Assembly: GCF_020881035.1 (NCBI RefSeq)
Contig: NZ_JAJITC010000004.1
Location: forward strand, 124,001-188,000
DNA length: 64,000 nucleotides
Direction of reading: 5' to 3'
Origin: Paraburkholderia translucens
Lineage (GTDB): Bacteria; Pseudomonadota; Gammaproteobacteria; Burkholderiales; Burkholderiaceae
Part shown: positions 27,775-37,670 of the stretch, piece after piece
How positions within the stretch are numbered: the first letter of the stretch is position 1
Layout: each line of letters starts with the position of its first letter
Notes under the pieces: model-generated
Seen by the model: only the letters and a program-made list of their open reading frames with translations
Databases searched by the model: none
Told to the model about the DNA's origin: nothing
Made by a program: the position numbers and the translations under genes

Positions 27775-28317
27775 CTACTGCTTCACCGGCCGCTTCGCCA
27801 ACTTGCGCTGCAAGGTGCGCCGATGCATGTTCAACGCGCGGGCGGTCGCCGAGATATTGCCACCATGTTCAGCGAGCACACGCTGGATATGCTCCCATTC
27901 GAGCCGCGCCACCGACAGCGGCTGCGGATGCTCGATCGCCTCCTCGGCCTGCAGCGCGCTCGCCTCGCTTTGCAACGCGGACAGGATCGACTCGACATTG
28001 GCGGGCTTCGCGAGATAGTTGTCGGCGCCGTCTTTGACCGCCTGCACCGCGGTGGCGATGCTCGCGTAGCCGGTCAGCACGAGCATGCGCGCGTCAGGCT
28101 GCAGATCGCGTAGCGGTGCGACGAGCGTGAGGCCGGAGTCGTTACCCAGATGCAGGTCCACGGTGATCTCGCTGAACTTCTGCTGATTCGCGAGCCGGAT
28201 CGCCTCGTCCGCGTTGTGCGCTTCGCTCACCGTGTAGCCGCGCCGCGTCAAGCCGCGAGCGAGGATGCCGGAGAACACTTCGTCGTCGTCGATCACCAGA
28301 AAATTCTTTTCGCTCAT
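27775..28317 (-). CDS. regA: Redox response regulator RegA/PrrA/ActR type
   Basis: This 180-residue response regulator has a receiver domain with acidic pocket D10-D12, phospho-acceptor D54 (in ITVDLHLGND) and Lys in YLAKPAN. A short Fis-type helix-turn-helix follows (GGNISATARALNMHRRTLQRKL, about residues 148-170). The size and the HTH sequence match the RegA/PrrA family that controls energy metabolism genes in response to redox state. It overlaps regB by four bases. A longer frame upstream runs inside regB and is not real. Confidence 0.9.
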   Translation of the reverse strand: MSEKNFLVIDDDEVFSGILARGLTRRGYTVSEAHNADEAIRLANQQKFSEITVDLHLGNDSGLTLVAPLRDLQPDARMLVLTGYASIATAVQAVKDGADNYLAKPANVESILSALQSEASALQAEEAIEHPQPLSVARLEWEHIQRVLAEHGGNISATARALNMHRRTLQRKLAKRPVKQ

Positions 28318-29624
28318 GCCTGTTTCTCCGTGTTGGATGGTGCGGCGCCTTGCGGGCTCGCTCCAGAAGTCTTGCGCGCGGTGAGCGGCAGTCGCAGCAC
28401 TGCACGCGTGCCACGCGGCCCCTCGCCGTAGACGTCGGCCAGCTCGATCGATCCGTTCAGACGCGCCGCCGCCGAAAACGCCAGGTACAGGCCAACGCCG
28501 TGGCCGCCTTGCGTGCTGTTCACCGGCATCGTACCGAGCGAGCCACGCAGCGAGGCTGGAATGCCCGGACCGTGGTCGCACACTTCGAACACGATCTGGT
28601 CGCCGCGTGGCGCGAGCGCACAGGAAAGCGTCACGTGATCCCGGCTCGCGCGCGCGGCGTTGTCCAGGAGGATCGTGAGGATCTGGCCGACGGCCACCGT
28701 GTCGTCGAGGCTGACATCGGCGGGCGGCGCGCCGAGCCGCTCGAACGTAACGTGCGGATGGCGCAGGCGCCATTGCTCCGCAAACGATTCGAGCCATTCG
28801 TCGACAGGCTGGCGGTTCGTCGTGGTCGTTGCGCGGCTGCGCAACCGCGCGAGCGCCGACGTACACAGCGCGATTTGCTGCTCGAGCAGTTCGAGATCGG
28901 CGCGGTAAGACGCGAGTCCCGCGTCGGTGCGCGCCGCGTCGCGCAATTCCTCGGACAACATGGCGATTGTAGACAGGGGTGTGCCGATCTCGTGAGCGAC
29001 GGTGGCCGCCTGCACGCCGAGCGCGACCGCCCGTTCGTCCTGAAGCAAACGCTGCTGCGCCTCTCCAAGCGCTGCGTCACGCAGCCGCAGCGCCCGCGAC
29101 ATGCGAGCGACGAACCACGCGATGAGTCCCACGCTGACCATGAAGTTGACCCACATGCCCGAGCGGTAGTAGTCGAACAGGTTCGCGGGATTCTCGATAT
29201 TGAGCGGGACGGAATTGAAACCGAGCACGGCGTAGCAGGTGACCGCGAACGCCGCGAGCCAGGCCATCAGGTACCACGGCAGCACAGCCGCCGCGATCGC
29301 GAGCGAAGGCAGATACAACGACACGAACGGATTGGTGGTGCCGCCGGACAGGAACAGCAGCGCGGACAATGCCCCCAGATCGACCCAGATCTGCCCGAAC
29401 AGCTCCATGTTGGACTCGGGACGCTGCTGCGACACGCGCCACCAGGTGAGCGCGTTGAACAGTACTTCGAGCGCGATCACGAGCAGCATCGCGGGCAACG
29501 GCAGTTTCGCGCCGAGGAAGATCTGCACGAACGCGATCGTCAGCAGCTGCCCGATGATCGCGAGGCTGCGCAGCCAGAACAGATGGCCGAGATTGACCCG
29601 GCCGGTGTTGGTTATACGGTGCAT
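28314..29624 (-). CDS. regB: Redox-sensing histidine kinase RegB/PrrB type
   Basis: This 436-residue kinase has about six membrane segments in residues 15-175, including the ubiquinone-binding motif GGTTNPF at 94-100. The H-box is HEIGTPLSTIAMLSEEL with phospho-His H211. A Cys at 254, in LEQQIALCTSALARL, lies 43 residues further on, close to the spacing of the redox-active Cys of Rhodobacter RegB. The ATP-binding N-box (LLDNAARAS, 319-327) and G-boxes DHGPGIP and GGHGVGL are intact. It lies just upstream of regA. Signals sensed are inferred from the family. Confidence 0.92.
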   Translation of the reverse strand: MHRITNTGRVNLGHLFWLRSLAIIGQLLTIAFVQIFLGAKLPLPAMLLVIALEVLFNALTWWRVSQQRPESNMELFGQIWVDLGALSALLFLSGGTTNPFVSLYLPSLAIAAAVLPWYLMAWLAAFAVTCYAVLGFNSVPLNIENPANLFDYYRSGMWVNFMVSVGLIAWFVARMSRALRLRDAALGEAQQRLLQDERAVALGVQAATVAHEIGTPLSTIAMLSEELRDAARTDAGLASYRADLELLEQQIALCTSALARLRSRATTTTNRQPVDEWLESFAEQWRLRHPHVTFERLGAPPADVSLDDTVAVGQILTILLDNAARASRDHVTLSCALAPRGDQIVFEVCDHGPGIPASLRGSLGTMPVNSTQGGHGVGLYLAFSAAARLNGSIELADVYGEGPRGTRAVLRLPLTARKTSGASPQGAAPSNTEKQA

Positions 29625-29681
29625 GACCCTAGTCTACCCGTTCGGCCTCGCCCGACTGACCAGGCGGCCGAGCGCCGGTGA

Positions 29682-29870
29682 TATGACTGTAAGCCCGACG
29701 CGCTCATCGGCGCGTTGCTCGCGCAGCAGCGCCACGCGGAGGGGATCGAGCTCGCAGCCATTATTACCCAACTCGATCGCGGCAGCGCGATCGCGCACTT
29801 CTGCAGCGGCTACGCGTTGCAGATGGCGAACCGGCACGCCGACGCGATCGTCCCTTCTCGCGGCGAGTAA
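29682..29870 (+). pseudogene. Possible fragment of a TPR-repeat protein
   Basis: An open frame without a good start reads DALIGALLAQQRHAEGIELA and later SAIAHFCSGYALQMANRHAD before TAA at 29868. The second part looks like one tetratricopeptide repeat (AxAHxxxGxALxxxxRHADAI). An in-frame stop lies directly upstream at 29679. It may be a decayed gene end or a chance frame. I see no other part of such a gene nearby. Confidence 0.3.
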
Positions 29871-29904
29871 GCGGTTTCAGATTGGCCCCAGGGAAACTCC
29901 AAAA

Positions 29905-30159
29905 TCACGGCCGCTCATCCCCGCTCGCCTCTCGTGTCGCCCGTGCAATCTCCGCGGCGAGACACTCCGGACACAGACACTGGCCGCCCGGCTCCAGCCG
30001 CTCTGCCGGCAGCGGCGGCAGCGCGCGGCACCAGCAGCTCGACGGCTCGGCCTGCATGGCGCAGTCGAAGGTATTGCCGCAGCGCGGACAGCGCGCGCTG
30101 CGCCAGGAGCGGGTGACAGACGGTTTCATCGCGGGTGGGGCGCAAAGGGCCAGGGACAT
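29905..30159 (-). CDS. Cysteine-rich CWC family small protein
   Basis: This protein of about 84 residues has a Cys pattern CPRCGNTFDC, then SSCWC, then CLCPECLAAEI. This is the layout of the cysteine-rich CWC family, a probable zinc-binding protein of unknown function. The start is uncertain: ATGs at 30159 and 30129 both lack a good ribosome site, and the frame opens at 30234. It lies between regB and argB, reading away from argB. Confidence 0.65.
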   Translation of the reverse strand: MSLALCAPPAMKPSVTRSWRSARCPRCGNTFDCAMQAEPSSCWCRALPPLPAERLEPGGQCLCPECLAAEIARATREASGDERP

Positions 30160-30323
30160 CGGTCGGACCATCATGACACGATTGATACGCTCAGGTGCAG
30201 TCGTCCATTCGGCCAATGCACAGCCGTCACGCAAGCGCGTTAAGCTTGCGGTTCGACCGGTCCCGCAGGCTTGTGCGGGTGCGGTATGTCAGCTTGCCCG
30301 CAGGTCGCTCGAGCCGCTGCTGA

Positions 30324-31295
<972 letters not shown>

Positions 31296-31451
31296 TTGTT
31301 GCGCCCCCCGTTACAGGCGTCGCGCCACCTCAACGCGACACCTGTGCCCCACCTCGCGGCTGGCCGGCGGGGCGCGCCGTCCGAGTGCGGAGACCGCAAA
31401 CTTTCCGCATCGGCAGCATGAAGCGCCCGCCGGCGCCTGAAGACCTCCACC

Positions 31452-32219
31452 ATGCGCACCCCCACTTCGCGGCGCCGCCGCCCTGACATCGCGGGCGGCA
31501 AGCCGGTCTGGCTGTTCGATCTCGACAACACGCTGCACCGCGCGTCGCATGCCATTTTCCCGGCGATCAATCGCGGCATGACGCAGTACATCGTCGATGC
31601 ACTGCACGTCGATATCAACGAAGCCAACCGTCTGCGCGTCGGCTACACGCAGCGCTACGGCGCGGCGCTGCTCGGCCTCACGCGCCACCATCCGCTCGAC
31701 GCGCACGACTTTCTGAAGGTCGTTCATACGTTCCCCGACCTCTGCTCGATGATCCGCCACGAGCGCGGTGTCGCGCGCCTGCTCACGGCTCTGCCGGGCC
31801 GCAAGATCGTGCTGACCAACGCGCCCGAAACGTACGCGCGCGCGGTGCTCGCCGAGTTGCGCATCGAGCGGCTGTTCGAGCGCGTGATCGCGATCGAGCA
31901 CATGCGCGATCGCCGCCAATGGCGCGCGAAACCGGATCACGCGATGCTGCGCCGCGCGATGCGCGACGCGCACGTGTCGCTGAAAGACGCGATCCTCGTC
32001 GAGGACACGCGCTCGCATCTGAAAAACTACCGGCGGCTCGGCATCCGCACCGTATGGTTCACCGGTCATCTGCCGCGCAAGCCGCATGCGGACGGCGCGC
32101 CGACTCGTCTGCCGGGCACCGGCCGGCCGCATTATGTCGACCGCAGCATCCGTTCGCTAAAATCGTTGCGACCGGGCATGCGCTCGGTTCGATGGAAGGA
32201 ACCCCAGCCGGGACAGTAG
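31452..32219 (+). CDS. HAD-superfamily pyrimidine 5'-nucleotidase
   Basis: This 255-residue protein is a HAD phosphatase of the SDT1/YjjG-like group. Motif I is VWLFDLDNTLHRA (nucleophile and acid Asp), motif II the Thr of KIVLTNAPE, motif III the Lys in RAKPDHAMLRRAMRDA and motif IV the acidic pair in AILVEDTRSHL. A cap domain lies between motifs I and II. Pyrimidine nucleotides are the expected substrates by family. The place between argB and slmA is one I remember as common in Burkholderia. Confidence 0.85.
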   Translation: MRTPTSRRRRPDIAGGKPVWLFDLDNTLHRASHAIFPAINRGMTQYIVDALHVDINEANRLRVGYTQRYGAALLGLTRHHPLDAHDFLKVVHTFPDLCSMIRHERGVARLLTALPGRKIVLTNAPETYARAVLAELRIERLFERVIAIEHMRDRRQWRAKPDHAMLRRAMRDAHVSLKDAILVEDTRSHLKNYRRLGIRTVWFTGHLPRKPHADGAPTRLPGTGRPHYVDRSIRSLKSLRPGMRSVRWKEPQPGQ

Positions 32220-32260
32220 CGACGAGAGCAGCCAACGACATCAGCCGGGGGACGACAGCC

Positions 32261-32971
32261 ATGCAGCCGATCGACAAGCCTGACGAAGCCTCAGCCGAAG
32301 CCTCCCCCGCAGCGCCCGCCGCCGCACGCCCGCTGCGTCCGAAACCAGGCGAGCGTCGCGTGCACATCCTGCAGACGCTTGCTGGCATGCTCGAGGCACC
32401 GAAGAACGAAAAGATCACCACGGCCGCCCTCGCCGCCCGGCTCGGCGTATCCGAAGCCGCGCTGTACCGCCATTTCGCGAGCAAGGCGCAAATGTTCGAC
32501 GGTTTGATCGAGTTCATCGAACAGACGTTGTTCGGGCTCATCAACCAGATCACCAGCCGCGAAAGCAACGGCGTGCTGCAGGCGCGCGCGATCGCGCTGA
32601 TGCTGCTCAACTTTCCGGCTAAAAATCCGGGCATGACGCGCGTGCTGACCTGCGAGGCGCTGGTCGGCGAGCACGAGCGGCTGACCGAGCGCGTGAACCA
32701 GATGCTCGAGCGTATCGAGGCATCGCTGAAGCAATGCTTGAGGCTCGCGCAGACCGAAGCGCTCGCCCATGCTGATAACCACGCCACGGGCAACACCGAC
32801 CCGCAGTCCGTGCCGCAAACCACCGCGCTGCCCGCCGACTACGATCCCGCGATTCGCGCGAGCCTGCTGCTGAGCTATGTGATCGGCCGCTGGCACCGCT
32901 ATGTGCGCAGCGGTTTCACGCGCCCGCCCGCCGAACAAGCGGACGCACAACTGCTGCTGATTCTTCAGTAA
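32261..32971 (+). CDS. slmA: Nucleoid occlusion factor SlmA (TetR family)
   Basis: This 236-residue DNA-binding protein blocks FtsZ ring assembly over the nucleoid. The TetR helix-turn-helix is KITTAALAARLGVSEAALYR with HFASKAQMFDGLI following, and the C-terminal part matches SlmA (FPAKNPGMTRVLTCEALVGE). The first 25 residues are an Ala/Pro-rich extension. The frame opens at 31919 inside the nucleotidase gene, but ATG 32261 is the sensible start. It lies 41 bases after the nucleotidase gene. Confidence 0.9.
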   Translation: MQPIDKPDEASAEASPAAPAAARPLRPKPGERRVHILQTLAGMLEAPKNEKITTAALAARLGVSEAALYRHFASKAQMFDGLIEFIEQTLFGLINQITSRESNGVLQARAIALMLLNFPAKNPGMTRVLTCEALVGEHERLTERVNQMLERIEASLKQCLRLAQTEALAHADNHATGNTDPQSVPQTTALPADYDPAIRASLLLSYVIGRWHRYVRSGFTRPPAEQADAQLLLILQ

Positions 32972-33166
32972 TACGCGAGGCTCGCCCCCTCGCGCGGCAC
33001 CGTCCGCGCCGCTGCGGCGTGGAGTTTTCCGCTATACTTTGCGCCTGATACCGCCGCGGCCCTCCGATGCATAACGGACCGCGTCAGGGCATCCCGAACA
33101 CGTTGCACGCGGTTTCACACCCTTTTACGCGCCGATTTGCTGACTCGATTGCGGGCGCGCGAACCC

Positions 33167-33195
33167 TTGGCTCTAGGCCCGCGGTTCACTATAAA
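33167..33195 (+). promoter_or_regulatory. Candidate sigma-70 promoter of metXW
   Basis: TTGGCT at 33167-33172 and TATAAA at 33190-33195 are separated by 17 bases, the optimal spacing. Transcription would begin near 33202, about 90 bases before the metX start. Confidence 0.6.
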
Positions 33196-33196
33196 T

Positions 33197-33265
33197 GCGG
33201 CTAAAGAGGTCGTCAGCTGCGCACACCGCCCTTCTCTTCGTGCTTCGCCGACGCCGTTTAGCCGC
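33197..33265 (+). promoter_or_regulatory. Nine-base complementary arms in the metX leader
   Basis: GCGGCTAAA (33197-33205) and TTTAGCCGC (33257-33265) are perfect complements 51 bases apart and end 24 bases before the metX start. As RNA they could close a multi-stem leader; as DNA they could be paired operator half-sites. I cannot match it to a known SAM riboswitch class by eye. If transcription starts near 33202 only part of the left arm is in the RNA. Confidence 0.4.
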
Positions 33266-33289
33266 CCTGTTGACTCAATGGCGGAATGA

Positions 33290-34435
33290 ATGGAATCCAT
33301 CGGCGTCGTCGCTCCCCAAAAAATGCATTTCACCGAGCCGCTGCCGTTGCGCAACGGCAGCTCGCTTGCAGGCTACGACTTGATGGTCGAGACCTACGGC
33401 ACGCTCAATGCCGCGCGCAGCAATGCGGTGCTCGTGTGCCACGCGCTGAACGCATCGCATCACGTGGCGGGCGTGTACGCCGACAATCCGAAGGACATCG
33501 GCTGGTGGGACAACATGGTCGGTCCGGGCAAGCCGCTCGATACCGACAAATTTTTCGTCATCGGCGTGAACAACCTCGGCTCGTGCTTCGGCTCGACCGG
33601 GCCGATGAGCCTCGACCCCGCCACCGGTAAGCCGTACGGGGCGACGTTTCCAGTCGTCACCGTCGAAGACTGGGTCAACGCGCAGGCGCGCGTCGCCGAC
33701 GCGTTGGGCATCACGCGCTTCGCCGCCGTGATGGGCGGCAGTCTCGGCGGCATGCAGGCGCTCGCGTGGAGCATGATGTATCCGGAGCGTGTCGCGCATT
33801 GCATCGTGATTGCGTCGACGCCGAAGCTGTCCGCGCAAAACATCGCGTTCAACGAGGTCGCGCGCTCGGCGATCCTGTCGGACCCCGACTTCCACGGCGG
33901 CAACTACTACGCGCACGGCGTGAAACCGAAACGCGGCCTGCGCGTCGCACGGATGATCGGACACATCACGTATCTGTCGGACGACGACATGGCCGAAAAA
34001 TTCGGCCGCTCGCTGCGTCGCGCGGAAGGCGCGCTCGATGACTACAACTTCAGCTTCGACGTCGAATTCGAAGTGGAATCGTATCTGCGCTATCAGGGCG
34101 ACAAGTTCGCCGACTATTTCGATGCGAACACCTACCTGCTGATCACGCGCGCGCTCGACTACTTCGACCCGGCCAAGGCCTTCGACGGCGATCTGACCGC
34201 CGCGCTCGCGCACACTACTGCGAAGTATCTGATCGCGAGCTTCTCGACCGACTGGCGTTTCGCGCCGGCACGCTCGCGCGAACTGGTGAAGGCGCTGCTC
34301 GACCACAAGCGCACGGTCACCTACGCGGAAATCGACGCGCCGCATGGCCACGACGCCTTCCTGCTCGACGACGCGCGCTATCACAACCTGCTGCGCGCCT
34401 ACTACGAACGCATTGCAAACGAGGTCAACGCATGA
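33290..34435 (+). CDS. metX: Homoserine O-acyltransferase MetX
   Basis: This 381-residue alpha/beta-hydrolase-fold enzyme acylates homoserine in methionine synthesis. The nucleophile is S151 in [12 protein letters not shown], an acid residue is in the C-terminal part and the His is in [13 protein letters not shown]. Betaproteobacterial MetX proteins coupled with MetW often use succinyl-CoA and not acetyl-CoA; I cannot decide the acyl donor from the sequence alone. It overlaps metW by four bases (ATGA). A candidate promoter lies upstream. Confidence 0.93.
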   Translation: MESIGVVAPQKMHFTEPLPLRNGSSLAGYDLMVETYGTLNAARSNAVLVCHALNASHHVAGVYADNPKDIGWWDNMVGPGKPLDTDKFFVIGVNNLGSCFGSTGPMSLDPATGKPYGATFPVVTVEDWVNAQARVADALGITRFAAVMGGSLGGMQALAWSMMYPERVAHCIVIASTPKLSAQNIAFNEVARSAILSDPDFHGGNYYAHGVKPKRGLRVARMIGHITYLSDDDMAEKFGRSLRRAEGALDDYNFSFDVEFEVESYLRYQGDKFADYFDANTYLLITRALDYFDPAKAFDGDLTAALAHTTAKYLIASFSTDWRFAPARSRELVKALLDHKRTVTYAEIDAPHGHDAFLLDDARYHNLLRAYYERIANEVNA

Positions 34436-35040
34436 ACCAGCGAGCCCTTGATTACCTGGCATCGCGCCCGGACTTCCGCGCGATCGCCCGCTGGGTCGAA
34501 CCGCGCTCGACCGTGCTCGATCTCGGCTGCGGCGACGGCTCGTTGCTGTCGCTATTGAGCGAGGAACTGGACGTGCAGGGTTACGGCATCGAGATCAACG
34601 ACGCCGGCGTGCTCGCCGCGACGCAGAACGGCGTCAACGTGATCCAGCAGAATCTCGAAGACGGACTGCGCCTGTTCGAAGACGGCAGCTTCGATTTCGC
34701 CGTGCTGTCGCAAACCTTGCAGACCATTCATCAGACAGCGGCGATCCTGCGCGAGACGGTGCGCGTCGGTAAGGAATGCATCGTGTCGTTTCCGAATTTC
34801 GGCTACTGGGCGCACCGGCTGTCGGTGCTGCAAGGGCGCATGCCGGTGTCGAAGTCGCTGCCTTATCAATGGCACAACACGCCGAACGTGCGCGTGCTCA
34901 CGATCAGGGACTTCGAAGCGCTCGCGCCCGAAGTCGGCATCGAAATTCTCGATCGCGTCGTGCTTCACGACGGACAGGTGGTGCGTTGGGGCGTGAACTG
35001 GCGTGGTAGTCTTGCGGTCTATCGCGTCAAGAAAAGCTAA
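34432..35040 (+). CDS. metW: Methionine biosynthesis protein MetW
   Basis: This 202-residue protein has a methyltransferase-like fold with [12 protein letters not shown] at residues 28-39 and the MetW stretches [20 protein letters not shown] and [11 protein letters not shown]. MetW is found with metX in many proteobacteria and is thought to be needed for, or to activate, MetX; the biochemical role is not settled. It overlaps metX by four bases. Confidence 0.93.
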   Translation: MNQRALDYLASRPDFRAIARWVEPRSTVLDLGCGDGSLLSLLSEELDVQGYGIEINDAGVLAATQNGVNVIQQNLEDGLRLFEDGSFDFAVLSQTLQTIHQTAAILRETVRVGKECIVSFPNFGYWAHRLSVLQGRMPVSKSLPYQWHNTPNVRVLTIRDFEALAPEVGIEILDRVVLHDGQVVRWGVNWRGSLAVYRVKKS

Positions 35041-35054
35041 CCTCACTTATCCAC

Positions 35055-36449
35055 ATGTCGAACCCGCCGCACGAGGCGCCCGCACTTACCGCTCACGAAG
35101 AACATCCCGGCTGGCGCGCGTTTTTGAATACGCGCATGCTGATTTGCGTCTTTCTCGGTTTTACGTCGGGATTGCCGCTGTTTACGCTCGTCTACCTCGT
35201 GCAGGCGTGGCTGCGCTCGGAAGGCGTCAATCTGAAGGAAATCGGCCTGTTTGCGCTGATCCAGTTTCCGTACACATGGAAATTCGTCTGGGCGCCGCTG
35301 ATGGACCGCTACGCGCCGCGCGTGCCCGGCTGGCGGCCCGGCCGACGGCGCGGCTGGATGCTCCTCACGCAGTTGCTGGTGGCGGGGGCAATGGCGACAC
35401 TCGGCTTCGTGTCGCCGCGCGAATCGATCTGGACCGTCGCCGCGCTGACCGCATTGGTCGCGTTCTTCGGCGCGAGCTCCGACATCGTGATCGATGCCTA
35501 CCGGCGTGAATTGCTCAGCGACACGCAACAGGGACTGGGCAACGCGGTGCACGTGAACGCGTACAAGATCGCGGCGCTCGTGCCCGGTTCGCTCGCGCTG
35601 ATTTTGTCCGATCACCTGCCGTGGAGCACCGTGTTCATCGTGACGGCCGCGTTCATGCTGCCGGGCGTTCTGATGACCCTGGTCGTGCGCGAACCCGAGG
35701 TGCACGGCAAGCCCCCGAAGAATCTGCGCGAGGCGATCGTCGAGCCGTTCAGGGAGTTCATTCAGCGCGACGGCTGGCGCGAGGCCCTCTTCGTGCTCGG
35801 CTTCATCTTTCTGTACAAGCTCGGCGATACGATGGCGACCACGCTGTCCACGTCGTTCTTCCTCGACATCGGCTTTTCGCGCACGCAGATTGGTGTGATC
35901 GCGAAGACCACCGCGTTTGGCGCGAGCCTCGCTGGCGGGATCATCGGCGGAATCTGGCTGATGAAGATCGGCATCGGCCGCGGCTTGTGGATTTTCGGTT
36001 TCCTGCAGATGGTGTCGACGCTCGGCTTCGCGTGGCTCGCCCATCTCGGCCCCGATTCGCCCGGCCTTGCGGCGATTTACGCCATCGCCGTCGCGCTCGG
36101 CCAGGGGACGACGAAGCTGCTGTCCATCGTCGGCATCGACTGGAGCGTGCAGCTCGACCCGCGTTCGGTCGCGCTCGCGCTCGTCTACGGCTTCGAGACC
36201 TTCGCCACCGGCCTGACGCTGGCTGCGTTCACCGCATACATTGCCAGCACCACGGATCCGCGCTACACCGCGACGCAGTTCGCGCTGTTCACGAGCCTCG
36301 CGTCGGTGCCGCGCACGCTCGCGTCGGCGGCGAGCGGTTATGTGGTCGCGCGGATGGGCTGGTTCGACTACTTCCTCCTGTGTACCGCGCTCGCAGTGCC
36401 CGGCATGCTGCTGCTGTTGCGTATCGCCCCGTGGAGAGACCGGTCGTGA
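35055..36449 (+). CDS. ampG: AmpG family muropeptide MFS transporter
   Basis: This 464-residue inner-membrane protein has about 12-14 hydrophobic segments. AmpG signatures are LGFTSGLPLFTLVYLVQAWL near the N-terminus, KFVWAPLMDRYAPR and ASSDIVIDAYRRELL. AmpG brings anhydro-muropeptides from the periplasm for peptidoglycan recycling and for beta-lactamase induction. It starts 14 bases after metW, and its TGA overlaps the GTG start of the M48 protease gene. Confidence 0.9.
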   Translation: MSNPPHEAPALTAHEEHPGWRAFLNTRMLICVFLGFTSGLPLFTLVYLVQAWLRSEGVNLKEIGLFALIQFPYTWKFVWAPLMDRYAPRVPGWRPGRRRGWMLLTQLLVAGAMATLGFVSPRESIWTVAALTALVAFFGASSDIVIDAYRRELLSDTQQGLGNAVHVNAYKIAALVPGSLALILSDHLPWSTVFIVTAAFMLPGVLMTLVVREPEVHGKPPKNLREAIVEPFREFIQRDGWREALFVLGFIFLYKLGDTMATTLSTSFFLDIGFSRTQIGVIAKTTAFGASLAGGIIGGIWLMKIGIGRGLWIFGFLQMVSTLGFAWLAHLGPDSPGLAAIYAIAVALGQGTTKLLSIVGIDWSVQLDPRSVALALVYGFETFATGLTLAAFTAYIASTTDPRYTATQFALFTSLASVPRTLASAASGYVVARMGWFDYFLLCTALAVPGMLLLLRIAPWRDRS

Positions 36450-37612
36450 AGGTACGGTTTTCGACAGGCGCGCGCTGCACGGCGCTCGGCGCCGCATGGT
36501 GGCTCGGCTGCGCGAGCGTCGCGCTGGCGATGCCGTCGGGCGCCTACGCGGCAGGCGCGGCGGCAACCGGCGCAGCCAGCGCGGAAAACGCGACATCGGC
36601 GGCGCCCGGCGCCAGCCTGGGCACGAATGACGGCAAAGCGGCCGGCGCCAACGCCGGGGCCCCGAGCACGACCGCCGCTAGCGGCGGCGCTCCGGGCCCC
36701 GCCCCGTCCAGCCCCGCGCAGCAGTCCGCGCAACCCGCCGCCACCGCCAAAGCTCCCGCTACGGCTGCGGCCCCCGCGGCCGTGCCGCCGCCGTACTACG
36801 TCAGCCCGCAACTGCGTTACGGCGGCTACATGGTGTTCCGCAACCTGATCCCCTCGCCAATGCTCGAGACCCAGGCCGCCGAGGAGTTCAGCCAGATCGT
36901 CTACGGCGCGAGCCACGCGAAACGTCTGTACGGCGACACCGACGCACGGGTAACGCGCGTGCGCTCGATCATCGACCGGATGATTCCGTACTCGTTGAAA
37001 TGGAACGAGCGAGCAAAGGGCTGGAAGTGGGAAGTCGCGGTGGTGCGCTCCAACGACATCCGCATGTACTGCCTGCCGGGCGGCAAGATCGTCGTCTACA
37101 GCGGGATAATCGATCGCGTGCGCTTGAACGACAACGAACTCGCCATGCTGATCGGCCACGAAATCGCGCATGCGTTGCGCGAGCACGCGCGCATGCGGCT
37201 CGGCCAGCTGCAGGCGAGCCAGCTCGACTCGACCGGCACGATCCCGCAACTGTTCGGCCTCGCCGATCTGGGCATGGCGCCGCTCGGCATCGGCTCGCGT
37301 CTGCTGGAAATGAAATACGAGGACACCGACGAGACCGAAGCCGACGTAATCGGCAGCGATATCGCATCGCGCGCCGGCTTCGATCCGCGCGCGGCGGTCA
37401 CGCTGTGGGACAAGCTCGCGCAGGCGACTCGCGGCAATGGCGAGCGCGGCTTCATCTACGTACACCCGTACCCGCAGGCGCGCCGCGAAGACATCATCAA
37501 GCGGCTGCCAGACATGCTGCCGCTGTACGCGAAGGCGATCGGCAAGAGCGTCGACGCGCTGCCCGACTACGCGGGCATCGGCCGGCCGACCCGTACGCCG
37601 GTGCGCGACTGA
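36446..37612 (+). CDS. Exported M48 family zinc metalloprotease
   Basis: This 388-residue protein has an N-terminal signal sequence (AAWWLGCASVALAMPSGAYA), then an Ala/Gly/Pro-rich linker of about 80 residues, then an M48 peptidase domain. The zinc motif HEIAH lies near residue 238 and the third ligand in TEADVIGSDIA. It resembles BepA/LoiP-type periplasmic proteases that act on outer-membrane assembly. The start is GTG 36446, overlapping the ampG stop and preceded by GGAGAG; GTG 36431 is an alternative. Confidence 0.85.
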   Translation: MKVRFSTGARCTALGAAWWLGCASVALAMPSGAYAAGAAATGAASAENATSAAPGASLGTNDGKAAGANAGAPSTTAASGGAPGPAPSSPAQQSAQPAATAKAPATAAAPAAVPPPYYVSPQLRYGGYMVFRNLIPSPMLETQAAEEFSQIVYGASHAKRLYGDTDARVTRVRSIIDRMIPYSLKWNERAKGWKWEVAVVRSNDIRMYCLPGGKIVVYSGIIDRVRLNDNELAMLIGHEIAHALREHARMRLGQLQASQLDSTGTIPQLFGLADLGMAPLGIGSRLLEMKYEDTDETEADVIGSDIASRAGFDPRAAVTLWDKLAQATRGNGERGFIYVHPYPQARREDIIKRLPDMLPLYAKAIGKSVDALPDYAGIGRPTRTPVRD

Positions 37613-37670
37613 TACCCGCTTCCACCTGCTGCTGGCGGGCCACGGCGCTCCTCGCGCTGCGGCGGTCGGC

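Larger units (their letters stand above)
32972..33289. other. Leader region of metX
   Basis: This 318-base stretch has two promoter-like sites: TATACT at 33033-33038 without a clear -35, and a good pair at 33167-33195 (listed separately). Near the predicted start of transcription, GCGGCTAAA at 33197-33205 is fully complementary to TTTAGCCGC at 33257-33265. No gene is supported. Confidence 0.5.

Noticed and set aside
35043..36596. A 517-codon frame antisense to ampG
   Set aside because: Highly charged low-complexity product. AmpG on the other strand explains the DNA.
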